The notes under the pieces were generated by a model, which was given only the letters and a program-made list of their open reading frames with translations, did no database searches and was not told where the DNA came from. Positions 9,696-18,123 of a DNA stretch of 64,000 nucleotides are shown one piece after another. Where the stretch lies: NCBI GenBank assembly GCA_902784435.1, contig CACZUR010000003.1:1-64000 (forward strand), in the 5' to 3' direction. The stretch is from an uncultured Bacteroidia bacterium. GTDB lineage: Bacteria; Bacteroidota; Bacteroidia; Bacteroidales; UBA932. How positions within the stretch are numbered: position 1 is the first letter of the stretch; each line of letters starts with the position of its first letter. The translations under genes were made by a program, and so were the position numbers.

Positions 9696-9784
9696 CGGAG
9701 GGGACGAGATTCGAACTCGTGGTACAGAATAACCCGTACGGCAGTTTAGCAAACTGCTGGTTTCAGCCACTCACCCACCCCTCC
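9696..9784 (-). tRNA. tRNA-Ser (anticodon GCT)
   Basis: Read on the minus strand, GGAGGGG (acceptor stem) pairs with CCCCTCC followed by the discriminator G. The anticodon arm is CAGT-TTGCTAA-ACTG with anticodon GCT, which reads AGC and AGU serine codons. The T arm is ACGAG-TTCGAAT-CTCGT. A long variable arm between the anticodon and T arms and the 89-base length are typical of class II tRNA-Ser. The CCA end is not encoded. Confidence 0.95.
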
Positions 9785-9906
9785 GGGCTTAAACCCGGCG
9801 GCCGTCACAAAAGACGGACTGCAAAGATACGAATTTTTTCACAGTTCGCAAGACAGCACGTGAAAAAAATGTTTTTTTGCGTGAAATCCTTGCGGTTTCG
9901 AAATCG

Positions 9907-10548
9907 TTACGGTTTCCACCAGGCGGGGCGGGTGTAGTCCAAGCCCTGGCGTTCCCGGGCCCAGGACTCCGAAACGAAGACGGTGTCGGCCCGGTCTATG
10001 TACAGGATGCCGTCCAGGTGGTCGCACTCGTGCTGGAAGATGATGGCGGTGTAGCCCTCGACCCGTTCCCGGCATACGGCTCCCGTCTCCAGGTCCGTGT
10101 AATGCACCACCACGCCGCTGTAGCGGGGTACATATCCCCGCATGGGGGGCACGGAGAGGCAGCCTTCCGGCCCGTGGGTGATTTCCCCGAACAGGCTGTC
10201 CAGACCCACGTTCACATAACACTCGAAGGGTTCTCCGGGCTTGTCGAAGCGCTGCACCCACACCACGCGGCGGTTGATGCCCACCTGCGGAGCGGCGATG
10301 CCCACTCCGTCCTGTGAGGGGTGTGTCACGGTGCGCAGCATCTGATGGGCCAGTTCCTTCAGTTCCCCGCTCTTGAGCTGGGCGGCGCTGACCTCGCTGC
10401 TGGGCGTGCGCAGAATGGCGCTGTCCAGCGGCAGCACCGTCACATACATGGGGTCCTGTCCGGCCCCAATCACCTGCCGTTCCCACGGGCTCCAGCCACC
10501 GCCGCAGGCCGTGAGCAGCAGCAGGCTCCATATCCATAATTTCTTCAT
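9907..10548 (-). CDS. def: Peptide deformylase with a lipoprotein signal
   Basis: Peptide deformylase removes the formyl group from the first methionine of new proteins, using a bound metal. All three family motifs are present: GVGIAAPQVG, EGCLSVP (metal-binding Cys) and QHECDH (two metal-binding His and the catalytic Glu). The ATG at 10548 gives a product of about 213 residues that starts MKKLWIWSLLLLTACGGG, a lipoprotein signal with lipobox LTAC. A Met 12 codons upstream (10584) is possible, but the lipobox would still be present. A lipid-anchored, exported deformylase would not meet nascent chains, so its substrate is unclear. It may be a second deformylase alongside a cytoplasmic one elsewhere. 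It is divergent from the next gene, which also encodes a lipoprotein-type enzyme. Confidence 0.9.
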   Translation of the reverse strand: MKKLWIWSLLLLTACGGGWSPWERQVIGAGQDPMYVTVLPLDSAILRTPSSEVSAAQLKSGELKELAHQMLRTVTHPSQDGVGIAAPQVGINRRVVWVQRFDKPGEPFECYVNVGLDSLFGEITHGPEGCLSVPPMRGYVPRYSGVVVHYTDLETGAVCRERVEGYTAIIFQHECDHLDGILYIDRADTVFVSESWARERQGLDYTRPAWWKP

Positions 10549-10606
10549 GGCCATAAAGATAGCACACCTGCTCCGTTTCTGCAAACCGCCGGCTGGCTTT
10601 TTCGGG

Positions 10607-10614
10607 TATTTTTG
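10607..10614 (+). promoter_or_regulatory. Possible -7 promoter box for the LD-carboxypeptidase gene
   Basis: TATTTTTG matches TAnnTTTG and lies 29 bases before the ATG at 10644. No clear TTTG is seen 19-21 bases upstream. Confidence 0.4.
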
Positions 10615-10643
10615 CTAACTTGCACACCGTAAGCACAAATGCT

Positions 10644-11780
10644 ATGAATAGACACCTTCTTCTTCTGTCCGCCCTGGCGTTGGTCTTCCTGGCCTGCTCC
10701 CGGGACGAGAATGCGTTGGAGCCCGTGGTCCTTTCCTGTATGGCCCCGGCTTTCCTGAAGCCCGGCGACAAAGTGGCGCTGCTGTCGCCATCGTCCTTCA
10801 CCCCCATGGAGAATGTGGTCTCGGGCGTGTCCATCCTGCAGGAATGGGGACTGCAGCCCGTCATCGGCCCGAATGTGGGCAAAACCTACAAGGGCAGCTA
10901 TGCCGGTACGCCGGAAGAGCGCCTGGCGGACCTTCGCTGGGCGCTGGAAGACCCTTCCATCAAAGCCATCCTGTGCAACCGGGGAGGGTACGGGACCATC
11001 GGCCTGGTGGACAAACTGCCCCTGGAAGTGCTCAGCGCCCATCCCAAGTGGCTGGTGGGCTTCTCCGACATCGCCACCCTGCACGGCATGGAAACCCGCG
11101 CCGGGGTCATGAGCATCCACGGTACCATGTGCTCGCTCATGGCTAAATACGAGGGAAAGGACATCTCCAGCCTCCTCCTTCGGGACCTTCTGATGGGCGA
11201 TATTCCCGCCTACGAACTGCCGGCCCACCCCCAGAGTATCCCCGGCAAGGCTTCCGGCATCCTGGTGGGCGGCAACCTGTGCACCTTCTCGCCCGTGCTG
11301 GGCACCCCGGCCGATGCTACCCTGGGCAGGGACATCGTCCTGTTCATCGAGGAAGTGGAAGAGAACATGAGCCACATCGACAGGCTCATTAACCTCCTCA
11401 TTTTCAATGGTGTAATGGACCGCTGTAAGGGCGTGGTCCTGGGCCAGTTCACGGACTGCGAGGCCAACCTGGACTTCGGCAGCGTAGAGGAAATGATCGT
11501 CTCTTACCTCAAGCCCTATGGCGTCCCGGTGCTGGCGGGCTTCCCCGGCGGCCACGGCGAGGTAAACCTGCCGCTGGTGATGGGCGCTCCCGTCACGCTG
11601 GACGTGCGCTCCGACGGAGCCACCCTGTGCTTCGGCCTGGAAGGCACGGCGCAGTCTACCATCGTCACGGCCGAAATCCCGGAAACGGTCACCGCCAATG
11701 CAGACGAAGAACGGGAAGCCAAAGCCTCCCGTCTCCTGCGTCTATACAATTTTGTCAAGCACTACAGCGGCGCCCGCTAG
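10644..11780 (+). CDS. LD-carboxypeptidase (peptidase S66 family), predicted lipoprotein
   Basis: S66 enzymes cut the last D-alanine from muropeptide tetrapeptides in cell-wall recycling or remodelling. The family fold starts at LKPGDKVALLSPSS. The nucleophile motif is VGFSD (Ser), and the Glu/His region is seen in IEEVEENMSHIDR and GFPGGHGEVNLPLVMG. The start at ATG 10644 gives MNRHLLLLSALALVFLACS, with lipobox LAC, so the protein is probably anchored in a membrane facing the periplasm. An earlier in-frame Met at 10620 would put eight polar residues before the signal. Most described LdcA enzymes are cytoplasmic, so the export signal is a notable variation. The gene ends three bases from the converging clpB stop codon. 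Confidence 0.85.
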   Translation: MNRHLLLLSALALVFLACSRDENALEPVVLSCMAPAFLKPGDKVALLSPSSFTPMENVVSGVSILQEWGLQPVIGPNVGKTYKGSYAGTPEERLADLRWALEDPSIKAILCNRGGYGTIGLVDKLPLEVLSAHPKWLVGFSDIATLHGMETRAGVMSIHGTMCSLMAKYEGKDISSLLLRDLLMGDIPAYELPAHPQSIPGKASGILVGGNLCTFSPVLGTPADATLGRDIVLFIEEVEENMSHIDRLINLLIFNGVMDRCKGVVLGQFTDCEANLDFGSVEEMIVSYLKPYGVPVLAGFPGGHGEVNLPLVMGAPVTLDVRSDGATLCFGLEGTAQSTIVTAEIPETVTANADEEREAKASRLLRLYNFVKHYSGAR

Positions 11781-11783
11781 TAA

Positions 11784-13946
11784 TCAGGCGTTGCGGAGCA
11801 CCACTTTCGCCCCGGCGGCGTCTACCACCACCGTGGAATCCTTCCGGATGCTTCCGTCCAGTACAGACTTGGCCAAAAGGTTCACCAACTCTTTCTGAAT
11901 CAGTCGTTTGATGGGCCGTGCGCCATAGGACGGGTCGTAGCCGTGCTCTACCATGTAATCCTCGAAGGCCGGGGTGAACTGCAGGGTAATGTCGCTGGCC
12001 TGGAGCTTCTGCTGCAGCGCTCCTTCCTGGATGTGCAGGATGTCGCGGATATCGGCCTTGGTGAGCGGGTCGAACATGATAATCTCGTCAATCCTGTTCA
12101 GGAATTCCGGACGGACGCTCAGTTTGAGCACGTCCAGCACCTTGGCGGCGCATTCGTCCAGCAGGCCGCGGCGGTTGGCGATGGCCTGGACATCCAGTCC
12201 GTTCACCTCCGGCAGGCGCTCCATATAGCTCTGGATGATATCGGCCCCGGCATTGGAGGTCATGATGAGGATGGTGTTCTTGAAGTCTACCGTACGGCCC
12301 TTGTTGTCGGTGAGCCGGCCGTCGTCCAGCACCTGCAGAAGCACGTTGAACACGTCCGGGTGGGCTTTTTCAATCTCGTCCAGCAGCACCACGCTGTAGG
12401 GTTTGCGGCGCACGGCCTCCGTGAGCTGGCCGCCCTCGTCGTAGCCCACGTATCCCGGAGGCGCGCCCACCAGCCGGGACACGGTGTGCCGCTCCTGATA
12501 CTCGGACATGTCGATACGGGTGAGCATGTTCTCGTCGTTGAACAGGAATTCGGCCAGCGCCTTGGCCAGTTCGGTCTTGCCCACGCCGGTGGTTCCCAGG
12601 AACAGGAAACTGCCGATGGGGCGTTTTTCGTTGCTCAGGCCCGCCCGGCTGCGGCGTACGGCATCGGCCACGGCCCGGATGGCGGGATCCTGACCCACGA
12701 CCCGCTTGTGCAGTTCGCTCTCCATCCGGAGCAGCTTTTCCTTCTCGCTCTCCAGCATGCGCTGGACGGGGATACCGGTCCACTTGGCCACCACCTCCGC
12801 CACGTCCTGCGGCGTAACCGCCTCTGTGACAAGCGGATCCTGGATGGATTCGGCCTTGACGGTGAGCTCGTCGATGCGCTTTTGCAGGGCGCCCATCTTG
12901 CCGTAGCGGATTTCCGCCACCTTGCCGTAGTCGCCCGCCCGTTCCGCAGCCTGCGCCTCCAGCTTCAGGTCTTCCATCTGCTGACGGGCCGTCTGCAGCC
13001 CGCCCAGGATCTCTTTCTCGTCGTTCCAGCGCTTCATCAGCTGCGCCTGCTTCTCCCGCAGGGCGCTCAGTTCGGCCTCCAGCTTTTCCAGTTTGGCCGA
13101 TGCCCCTTCGTGCTTGACGGCCTCCCGCTCAATCTCGCGGCGGCGGATGTCGTTGTTGATATCGTCCAGGGGCTCCGGCACCGAATTCATCTCCAGGCGC
13201 AGCTTGGAGGCGGCTTCGTCCACCAGGTCGATGGCCTTGTCCGGCAGGAAACGCGAGGTGATGTAGCGGTGCGAGAGGTTCACGGCGGCAATGAGGGCGT
13301 CGTCCTCGATGCGCACCTTGTGGTGGTTCTCGTAGCGCTCCTTCAGGCCACGCAGGATGGCGATGCTCTCGGCGGGCGAGGGCTCGTCGATGAGCACCAT
13401 CTGGAAACGGCGCTCCAGGGCTTTGTCGGCCTCGAAGTACTTCTGATACTCGTCCAGGGTGGTGGAGCCGATGCAGCGCAGTTCGCCGCGGGCCAGGGCC
13501 GGTTTCAGGATGTTGGACGCATCCATGGCCCCGGACGTGCGACCGGCGCCCACCAGCGTATGGATTTCGTCGATGAAAAGGATGATTTCACCGGCGCTGT
13601 CCACCACTTCCTTCACCACGCCCTTCAGACGTTCTTCGAATTCGCCCTGGTACTTGGCGCCGGCAATGAGGGCGCCCATGTCCAGGGAATAGACTTTCTT
13701 GCTTTTCAGGTTTTCGGGCACCTGCCCGTTCACGATGTTCTGGGCGATGCCCTCCGAGATGGCGGTCTTGCCCACGCCGGGCTCGCCCACCAGGATGGGG
13801 TTGTTCTTGGTTCGCCGGCTCAGGATCTGCAGCACGCGGCGGATTTCGTCGTCACGGCCGATCACCGGATCCAGCTTGCCTTGCGAAGCGCGTTCGTTCA
13901 GGTTCACGGCGAAGCGCTCCAGGAATGTACTATTGTTGTCTGCCAT
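11784..13946 (-). CDS. clpB: ClpB disaggregase lacking the N-terminal domain
   Basis: ClpB pulls proteins out of aggregates together with DnaK, using two AAA+ ATPase rings. The first ATPase has Walker A GEPGVGKT (residues 54-61) and Walker B ILFIDEIH. The long middle coiled coil runs from about residue 260 to 370, and the second ATPase has [18 protein letters not shown] and the C-terminal [12 protein letters not shown]. The protein is 720 residues, against about 860 in full-length ClpB. It begins [18 protein letters not shown], just before the first ATPase domain, and no N-domain sequence is visible in the 200 bases upstream. This matches the short ClpB form that other bacteria make from an internal start. 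It is otherwise intact. Confidence 0.95.
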   Translation of the reverse strand: MADNNSTFLERFAVNLNERASQGKLDPVIGRDDEIRRVLQILSRRTKNNPILVGEPGVGKTAISEGIAQNIVNGQVPENLKSKKVYSLDMGALIAGAKYQGEFEERLKGVVKEVVDSAGEIILFIDEIHTLVGAGRTSGAMDASNILKPALARGELRCIGSTTLDEYQKYFEADKALERRFQMVLIDEPSPAESIAILRGLKERYENHHKVRIEDDALIAAVNLSHRYITSRFLPDKAIDLVDEAASKLRLEMNSVPEPLDDINNDIRRREIEREAVKHEGASAKLEKLEAELSALREKQAQLMKRWNDEKEILGGLQTARQQMEDLKLEAQAAERAGDYGKVAEIRYGKMGALQKRIDELTVKAESIQDPLVTEAVTPQDVAEVVAKWTGIPVQRMLESEKEKLLRMESELHKRVVGQDPAIRAVADAVRRSRAGLSNEKRPIGSFLFLGTTGVGKTELAKALAEFLFNDENMLTRIDMSEYQERHTVSRLVGAPPGYVGYDEGGQLTEAVRRKPYSVVLLDEIEKAHPDVFNVLLQVLDDGRLTDNKGRTVDFKNTILIMTSNAGADIIQSYMERLPEVNGLDVQAIANRRGLLDECAAKVLDVLKLSVRPEFLNRIDEIIMFDPLTKADIRDILHIQEGALQQKLQASDITLQFTPAFEDYMVEHGYDPSYGARPIKRLIQKELVNLLAKSVLDGSIRKDSTVVVDAAGAKVVLRNA

Positions 13947-14060
13947 AATTCAGTCTCCTTTGCCCGCTGTTCCATCAATCTCCGTTCCTTGGGACTTGTA
14001 CTGACAATTTGGCAGGAAATCGGCCTGGTGCGCAAGTGCTTGATACTGTGGTATATATAA

Positions 14061-14092
14061 AATTTTATCGGGGCAGATTGCTCCGATAAAAA
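14061..14092 (-). terminator. Terminator between secG and clpB
   Basis: TTTATCGG (14064-14071) pairs with CCGATAAA (14083-14090), with three more inner pairs (GCA/TGC). On the minus strand it is followed by AATTTTAT. It fits a terminator for the secG operon. Confidence 0.65.
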
Positions 14093-14146
14093 TCCATAAA
14101 GCGCTGATAATCAGGTTGTTGGCAACCGGCGACCACCGCCCGGCAG

Positions 14147-14500
14147 CTACTGCTCCGGTTCTGCCTCGGGGTTCTCCTGGGATACAGGGAAGGCGGGCAT
14201 CTCGGCGGTGTTCTCCACCTGGTTCACAATCTCGGTGCCGATGGTGTCGTTGGCGCCACGCTGGGTGTTGCCGCGGGCGACGAATACGGTGATGATGCTC
14301 AGGACCAGGATGAAGGCTACCAGGTACCAGGTGGCCTTTTCCAGGATGGTCGCCGTCTGGCGCACGCCCAGGGTCTGGTTGGCGGAGGTGAAGTTCGTTG
14401 CCAGGCCGCCGTCCTTGCCGTTCTGCAGGAGGACGACCGCAATCAGGAGAATGGCTGCGATGATGATCAGGACAACCAAAATGGTGAATGCTGCGTTCAT
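14147..14500 (-). CDS. secG: Preprotein translocase subunit SecG
   Basis: SecG is the small membrane partner of SecYE in protein export. The 117-residue product has two membrane helices (ILVVLIIIAAILLIAVVLLQ and WYLVAFILVLSIITVFVA) joined by the family loop QNGKDGGLATNF. An acidic, Gln/Glu/Pro-rich tail of about 35 residues extends the C-terminus, which is common in Bacteroidetes SecG. It is the last gene of the minus-strand run that includes lptE, 13 bases after the preceding gene, and is followed by a hairpin terminator. Confidence 0.95.
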   Translation of the reverse strand: MNAAFTILVVLIIIAAILLIAVVLLQNGKDGGLATNFTSANQTLGVRQTATILEKATWYLVAFILVLSIITVFVARGNTQRGANDTIGTEIVNQVENTAEMPAFPVSQENPEAEPEQ

Positions 14501-14513
14501 ATATTCTTACTTT

Positions 14514-15092
14514 TTAATCTAATTCGTCGATAAGGGATGCAAAGTAAGCACTTTTTTCCGGAAAATCCAAAATCAGACGGGAATAAATGCGCCGGGCCTC
14601 CTCCGGACGGCCCTGTTCGGCAAAGATCCGGGCCAGGGTTTCCGTGGCAAACTGGTCTGCGATTTCCGACACTTCCTCTGCCGCATCATGCTCCGGGCGG
14701 GTTTTGCCGGCAAAGCGGGAGAAGATGTTGTCCGACCCCGTGCGCACTTTGTCGTACTGGGCCTGGGAGAAGTAGTCTCCGCCCACCACGTGCACCTGAT
14801 GCTCTCCGCCCTCCGGGTCCGGCGTTTCCATGTAGGAGGCCAGGAGGCGGGACACGTCCTTGTCCGAGCAGTCTGCCGTGCGCGAACCGCGCAGCAGCCG
14901 CGCCACTTTGCTGCGGTCTGCCACATACAGGGCCTCCGAGGCATACTGGTCTTCTCCCCAGCTGTCGCCCATGGCGTTCATGCGGCGGCACAGTTCTATG
15001 CGGGCCGCGGAAAACCAGGGATACAGGTTTACCACGCCGGAAAGTTCGTCCAGCGTGAGGGTACGGATGTCGATATGGGAGCCGGCTACCAC
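14514..15092 (-). CDS. Conserved hypothetical protein between lptE and secG
   Basis: I do not recognise a characterised family. The 192-residue product has no signal peptide or membrane helix. The N-terminal part (IRTLTLDELSGVVNLYPWFSAARI) is followed by a polar middle. The C-terminal 45 residues (ETLARIFAEQGRPEEARRIYSRL) resemble one tetratricopeptide repeat pair. Its start overlaps the end of lptE by seven bases, and secG follows 13 bases later, so the three genes are almost certainly co-transcribed. A cytoplasmic protein linked to envelope assembly is a reasonable guess, but nothing in the sequence proves it. Confidence 0.75.
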   Translation of the reverse strand: MVAGSHIDIRTLTLDELSGVVNLYPWFSAARIELCRRMNAMGDSWGEDQYASEALYVADRSKVARLLRGSRTADCSDKDVSRLLASYMETPDPEGGEHQVHVVGGDYFSQAQYDKVRTGSDNIFSRFAGKTRPEHDAAEEVSEIADQFATETLARIFAEQGRPEEARRIYSRLILDFPEKSAYFASLIDELD

Positions 15093-15586
15093 TGCGCTAC
15101 GGTTGCGTTAAAGATGTCTTCTACCAGTTTTTCGATGATGGTTTCGCAGAGGGTGCCCTCTACGGCGTCCAGCGACTGCGTGGCGTCGAAGTCCTCGTAG
15201 GCGCTGAAGGACTTGGATACGTCGTCTTCCGGATACTTCTTGTTGGAGAACTCCACCTTCACGGTAACGGTAAGGCGGTTCTGGGAGGCCTGTTCGTCGG
15301 CCGTGACCGCCGTGGCCTTTACGTCGTATCCGGTAATTTCGCACACCAGCTCCAGGTCTCCGTCCACGTCTACCTGCTCCAGGCGGGTGAGCTTGCGGTA
15401 CTTGTCCTGCAGGGCTTCCGTGAGGTCGTTGGACAGGGAAGGGTTCACCCGCAGGGCCTTGTACTCTACGTAGGGGATGGTGATGGTGTTCACATCGGCC
15501 TGGATGGAAGTGCCTGTGAAAGAGTAGATTCCACAGGAGCAGACAGCCAGGGCGGCCATGAGCAGTATGAGAAGGCGGCGTTTCAT
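15086..15586 (-). CDS. lptE: LPS assembly lipoprotein LptE
   Basis: LptE plugs the LptD barrel in the outer membrane and helps insert lipopolysaccharide. The 166-residue product starts MKRRLLILLMAALAVCSCGIYSF, with lipobox CSC-G. The GIYSFTGTS segment just after the cysteine is typical of Bacteroidetes LptE. The rest alternates short beta strands (TITIPYVEYKA, RLTVTVKVEFSNKKY) with helices. ATG at 15586 is chosen because it gives the lipoprotein signal and overlaps the sigma-54 regulator stop codon as ATGA, a sign of translational coupling. A longer frame extending upstream inside the regulator gene is a shadow. Confidence 0.88.
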   Translation of the reverse strand: MKRRLLILLMAALAVCSCGIYSFTGTSIQADVNTITIPYVEYKALRVNPSLSNDLTEALQDKYRKLTRLEQVDVDGDLELVCEITGYDVKATAVTADEQASQNRLTVTVKVEFSNKKYPEDDVSKSFSAYEDFDATQSLDAVEGTLCETIIEKLVEDIFNATVAQW

Positions 15587-16794
15587 TTCTTGCGGTATTC
15601 CGGGGGCAGTTTGCGGTACAGCGTGCGCTCGCTCATGCCCAGTTCTTCGGCGGCCAGTTTGCGGTTGCCGTGGTGTTTTTCCAGGGCCAGGCGGATGAGG
15701 TCTTCCTCCCGGCGGCTCACGTTCAGGCTGCCGTCCTTTTCCGGTTCCCGGGGGGCTTCCACATGCACGATGGGCTTGCTGGCGGTGTATTCCTCTCCCT
15801 GCCATTCGGCCTCTTCTTCCGGGACGGAGGCTTGCGGGGCGGGCAATTCCCGGCGGTCCAGGCGGGCTTTCAGGGCATCCACTTCCTGCTTGAGGTCGAA
15901 GATGGCCTTGAACAGGGCCTGGCGCTCGTCCTGGCTGAAGGCGCTCTGGGGCTGCGGGCCCTCGTACAGCACGGGAATGGGTTCCCCTTGCTCCCGGGGC
16001 ATATAGGGCTGAAGCTGCGCTGCGCTGAGTTCGATGCGCTGCAGCGTAGGAGTCACCTTCACGGAAAGCGTGGCCGTGAGCGCCTGCGTAAAGCCCTGCA
16101 GCTGCCGCACGTTGCCCGGCCAGCGGTACTGTTCCAACAGGCGGATGGCATCCGGCTTAAGGCTGATCTTGCACATGCCGTTTACCTCCGAAAAGTCCGA
16201 CGTGAACTTGCGGAACAGTAGATAAATATCTGATTTTCGCTCTCTTAGCGCGGGAACGCGGATTTGGGCGGCCGACAGGCGGAAGTACAGGTCTTCGCGG
16301 AACTTGCCCCGCTTGACGGCCTCGTAAAGATGGACGTTGGTGGCCGCCACGATGCGCACGTCCGTGTGTTCCACCTTGTTGGAGCCCACCTTGCGGAATT
16401 CTCCGCTCTGCAGCACGCGCAGCAGCAGTGCCTGCGACTCCTGCGGAAGCTCCGCAATCTCGTCCAGGAAGAGCGTGCCGCCGTCGGCCTCTTCGAAATA
16501 GCCTTTGCGGGTGTCTACCGCGCCGGTGAAGGAGCCTCTCACATGGCCGAACAGCTCCGAATTCACCAGTTCCTTGGGCAGGGCGCCGCAGTTGACCACG
16601 AAGAAACTGCCCTGCCGGCGGTTGCTGAACTGGTGGATGATGCGCGCCACGTTCTCCTTGCCCACGCCGCTTTCGCCCTGGATGAGGACGCTGAGGCCGG
16701 TGGGCGCAAACTTGACGGCCGTTTCCAGGGCGTCGTTCAGCACCGGGTCGTTGCCGATGATATCGTATTTGTTCTTGAGCGCTTGCAAGTCCAT
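15583..16794 (-). CDS. Sigma-54-dependent transcriptional activator, no receiver domain
   Basis: This AAA+ enhancer-binding protein would open promoters bound by sigma-54 RNA polymerase. The 403-residue product begins directly with the AAA+ domain: Walker A GESGVGKE near residue 40, the sigma-54 contact loop as GSFTGA rather than the usual GAFTGA, and Walker B GGTLFLDEI. A Fis-type helix-turn-helix closes the protein (NRKLAAEELGMSERTLYRKL). About 70 charged residues link the two. There is no N-terminal sensor or receiver domain, so activity is probably set by level or by a partner. It is translationally coupled to lptE, an arrangement I associate with other Bacteroidales genomes. Confidence 0.9.
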   Translation of the reverse strand: MDLQALKNKYDIIGNDPVLNDALETAVKFAPTGLSVLIQGESGVGKENVARIIHQFSNRRQGSFFVVNCGALPKELVNSELFGHVRGSFTGAVDTRKGYFEEADGGTLFLDEIAELPQESQALLLRVLQSGEFRKVGSNKVEHTDVRIVAATNVHLYEAVKRGKFREDLYFRLSAAQIRVPALRERKSDIYLLFRKFTSDFSEVNGMCKISLKPDAIRLLEQYRWPGNVRQLQGFTQALTATLSVKVTPTLQRIELSAAQLQPYMPREQGEPIPVLYEGPQPQSAFSQDERQALFKAIFDLKQEVDALKARLDRRELPAPQASVPEEEAEWQGEEYTASKPIVHVEAPREPEKDGSLNVSRREEDLIRLALEKHHGNRKLAAEELGMSERTLYRKLPPEYRKK

Positions 16795-16809
16795 AACACG
16801 GCAAAGTTA

Positions 16810-18123
16810 CTACTTTTTCACCAGACAGCAAAGGCCGGCCACCGTGAACAGGGCGTTCATCAGGAGCAGCTCGTAGCTGAAATGATAGCCGCCGAACCAG
16901 CGCACGGAATTCAGGTCCAGCACCAGGCACACCACGGGGGCCAGGACGGCCACCAGGGGCACCCAGGCGTCCCTGACCTGCTTTTTGCACAGCAGGCCGA
17001 AGCCGAACAGGCCCAGGAGGGGACCATAAGTATAGCTGGCCAGCCGGTACACGGCGTCGATGACGCTGGTGGAGTTGAGGACGTTGAACACGATGATGCA
17101 GACGGCCATGAGAAGGGCCATGGCGGTATGGACCTGCTTCCGGCGGGTGTCCTTCCCGCCCAGGATGTCGATGGTGAAGGAGGTGGTGAGGGCCGTGAGG
17201 GCGCTGCCGCCGGCGGGGAAGCCGGCCATGACCAGGCCGATGACAAAGAGCGCCGCCACCAGCCACGAGGCCGGCAGCAGGCCGCTCCAGGCCACCGCCG
17301 GGAACAGGGCGTCGCCGCGCTCCTGCAACCCGTGCAGGGCGGCGAACTGATAGAGGTATACCCCCAGCAGCAGGAAGAGGGAAATGACCACCACCTGCAG
17401 GAATACGCTCACAATCAGGTTCTTCTGGGAATCCTTCACGCTCTTGCAGGCCAGCGTGCGCTGCATCATGTCCTGGTCCAGGCCGGTGCAGGCCACCACG
17501 GTGAACAGGCCGCCCAGCAGCTGTTTCCAGAAGAACTGCGGGTGGTTCACGTCGTCAAAATAGAATACCCGCATGAGCGAGGTGTCCGGCCGCCCCACTT
17601 CCTTGCCGATGAGCGCGATGCACAGCACCACCGCCAGCAGCATGGAAAGGGTTTTGACCATGTCCAGGCCGATGACGGCCTTTACGCCGCCGCGCACGGT
17701 ATACAGCCATTCCAGCGCCATCACGGCCAGTACCGTCACCCAGAAGGGAATGCCCAGGGGGCCGAACAGCAGCAGCTGCAGCGTGGCGATCATCAGGAAC
17801 AGGCGCACGGAGGCCCCCAGCATCTTGGACACGAAGAAAAACCATGCTCCACACTTGTGGGAGGCGGTTCCGAAACGTTTTTCCAGGTATTCGTACACCG
17901 ACACCACGTTGAGCCGGAAGTACAGCGGGGTAAGGACGAAGGCAATGACCAGATAGCCCAGGACAAAGCCCAGGCACATCTGCAGGTAGCCCCATCCCAC
18001 GCTGCCCACCATGCCCGGCACCGAAACGTAAGTGACCCCGGACAGGCAGGAGCCGATCATGGCGATGGCTACCTTCCACCATGCGGTGGAACGGGTTGCG
18101 TAAAAGTCTTTCTTATCGGCCAT
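16810..18123 (-). CDS. Sodium:solute symporter family protein, short N-terminus
   Basis: SSS-family transporters import small solutes with sodium. The 437-residue product has about twelve hydrophobic segments. The first family landmark, IGSCLSGVTYVSVPGMVG, appears near residue 23, where many relatives have a whole extra helix of 40-50 residues before it. Here the ORF opens with the polar MADKKDFYATRSTAWW, so the first membrane helix seems to be missing or to start at a different codon. The gene overlaps the end of the LytTR regulator by 11 bases, which suggests that the short start is genuine. The substrate cannot be predicted from sequence alone. Confidence 0.85.
   Translation of the reverse strand: MADKKDFYATRSTAWWKVAIAMIGSCLSGVTYVSVPGMVGSVGWGYLQMCLGFVLGYLVIAFVLTPLYFRLNVVSVYEYLEKRFGTASHKCGAWFFFVSKMLGASVRLFLMIATLQLLLFGPLGIPFWVTVLAVMALEWLYTVRGGVKAVIGLDMVKTLSMLLAVVLCIALIGKEVGRPDTSLMRVFYFDDVNHPQFFWKQLLGGLFTVVACTGLDQDMMQRTLACKSVKDSQKNLIVSVFLQVVVISLFLLLGVYLYQFAALHGLQERGDALFPAVAWSGLLPASWLVAALFVIGLVMAGFPAGGSALTALTTSFTIDILGGKDTRRKQVHTAMALLMAVCIIVFNVLNSTSVIDAVYRLASYTYGPLLGLFGFGLLCKKQVRDAWVPLVAVLAPVVCLVLDLNSVRWFGGYHFSYELLLMNALFTVAGLCCLVKK

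Noticed and set aside
9696-9784. tRNA-Ser as attachment site of an integrated element
   Set aside because: No integrase and no direct repeat of the tRNA end were seen nearby. The flanks are repeats and housekeeping genes.
15583-16794. Truncation of the sigma-54 activator
   Set aside because: The absence of a receiver domain could suggest a fragment, but the start is directly before the AAA+ domain, spacing to the previous gene is normal, and single-domain activators of this size are common.
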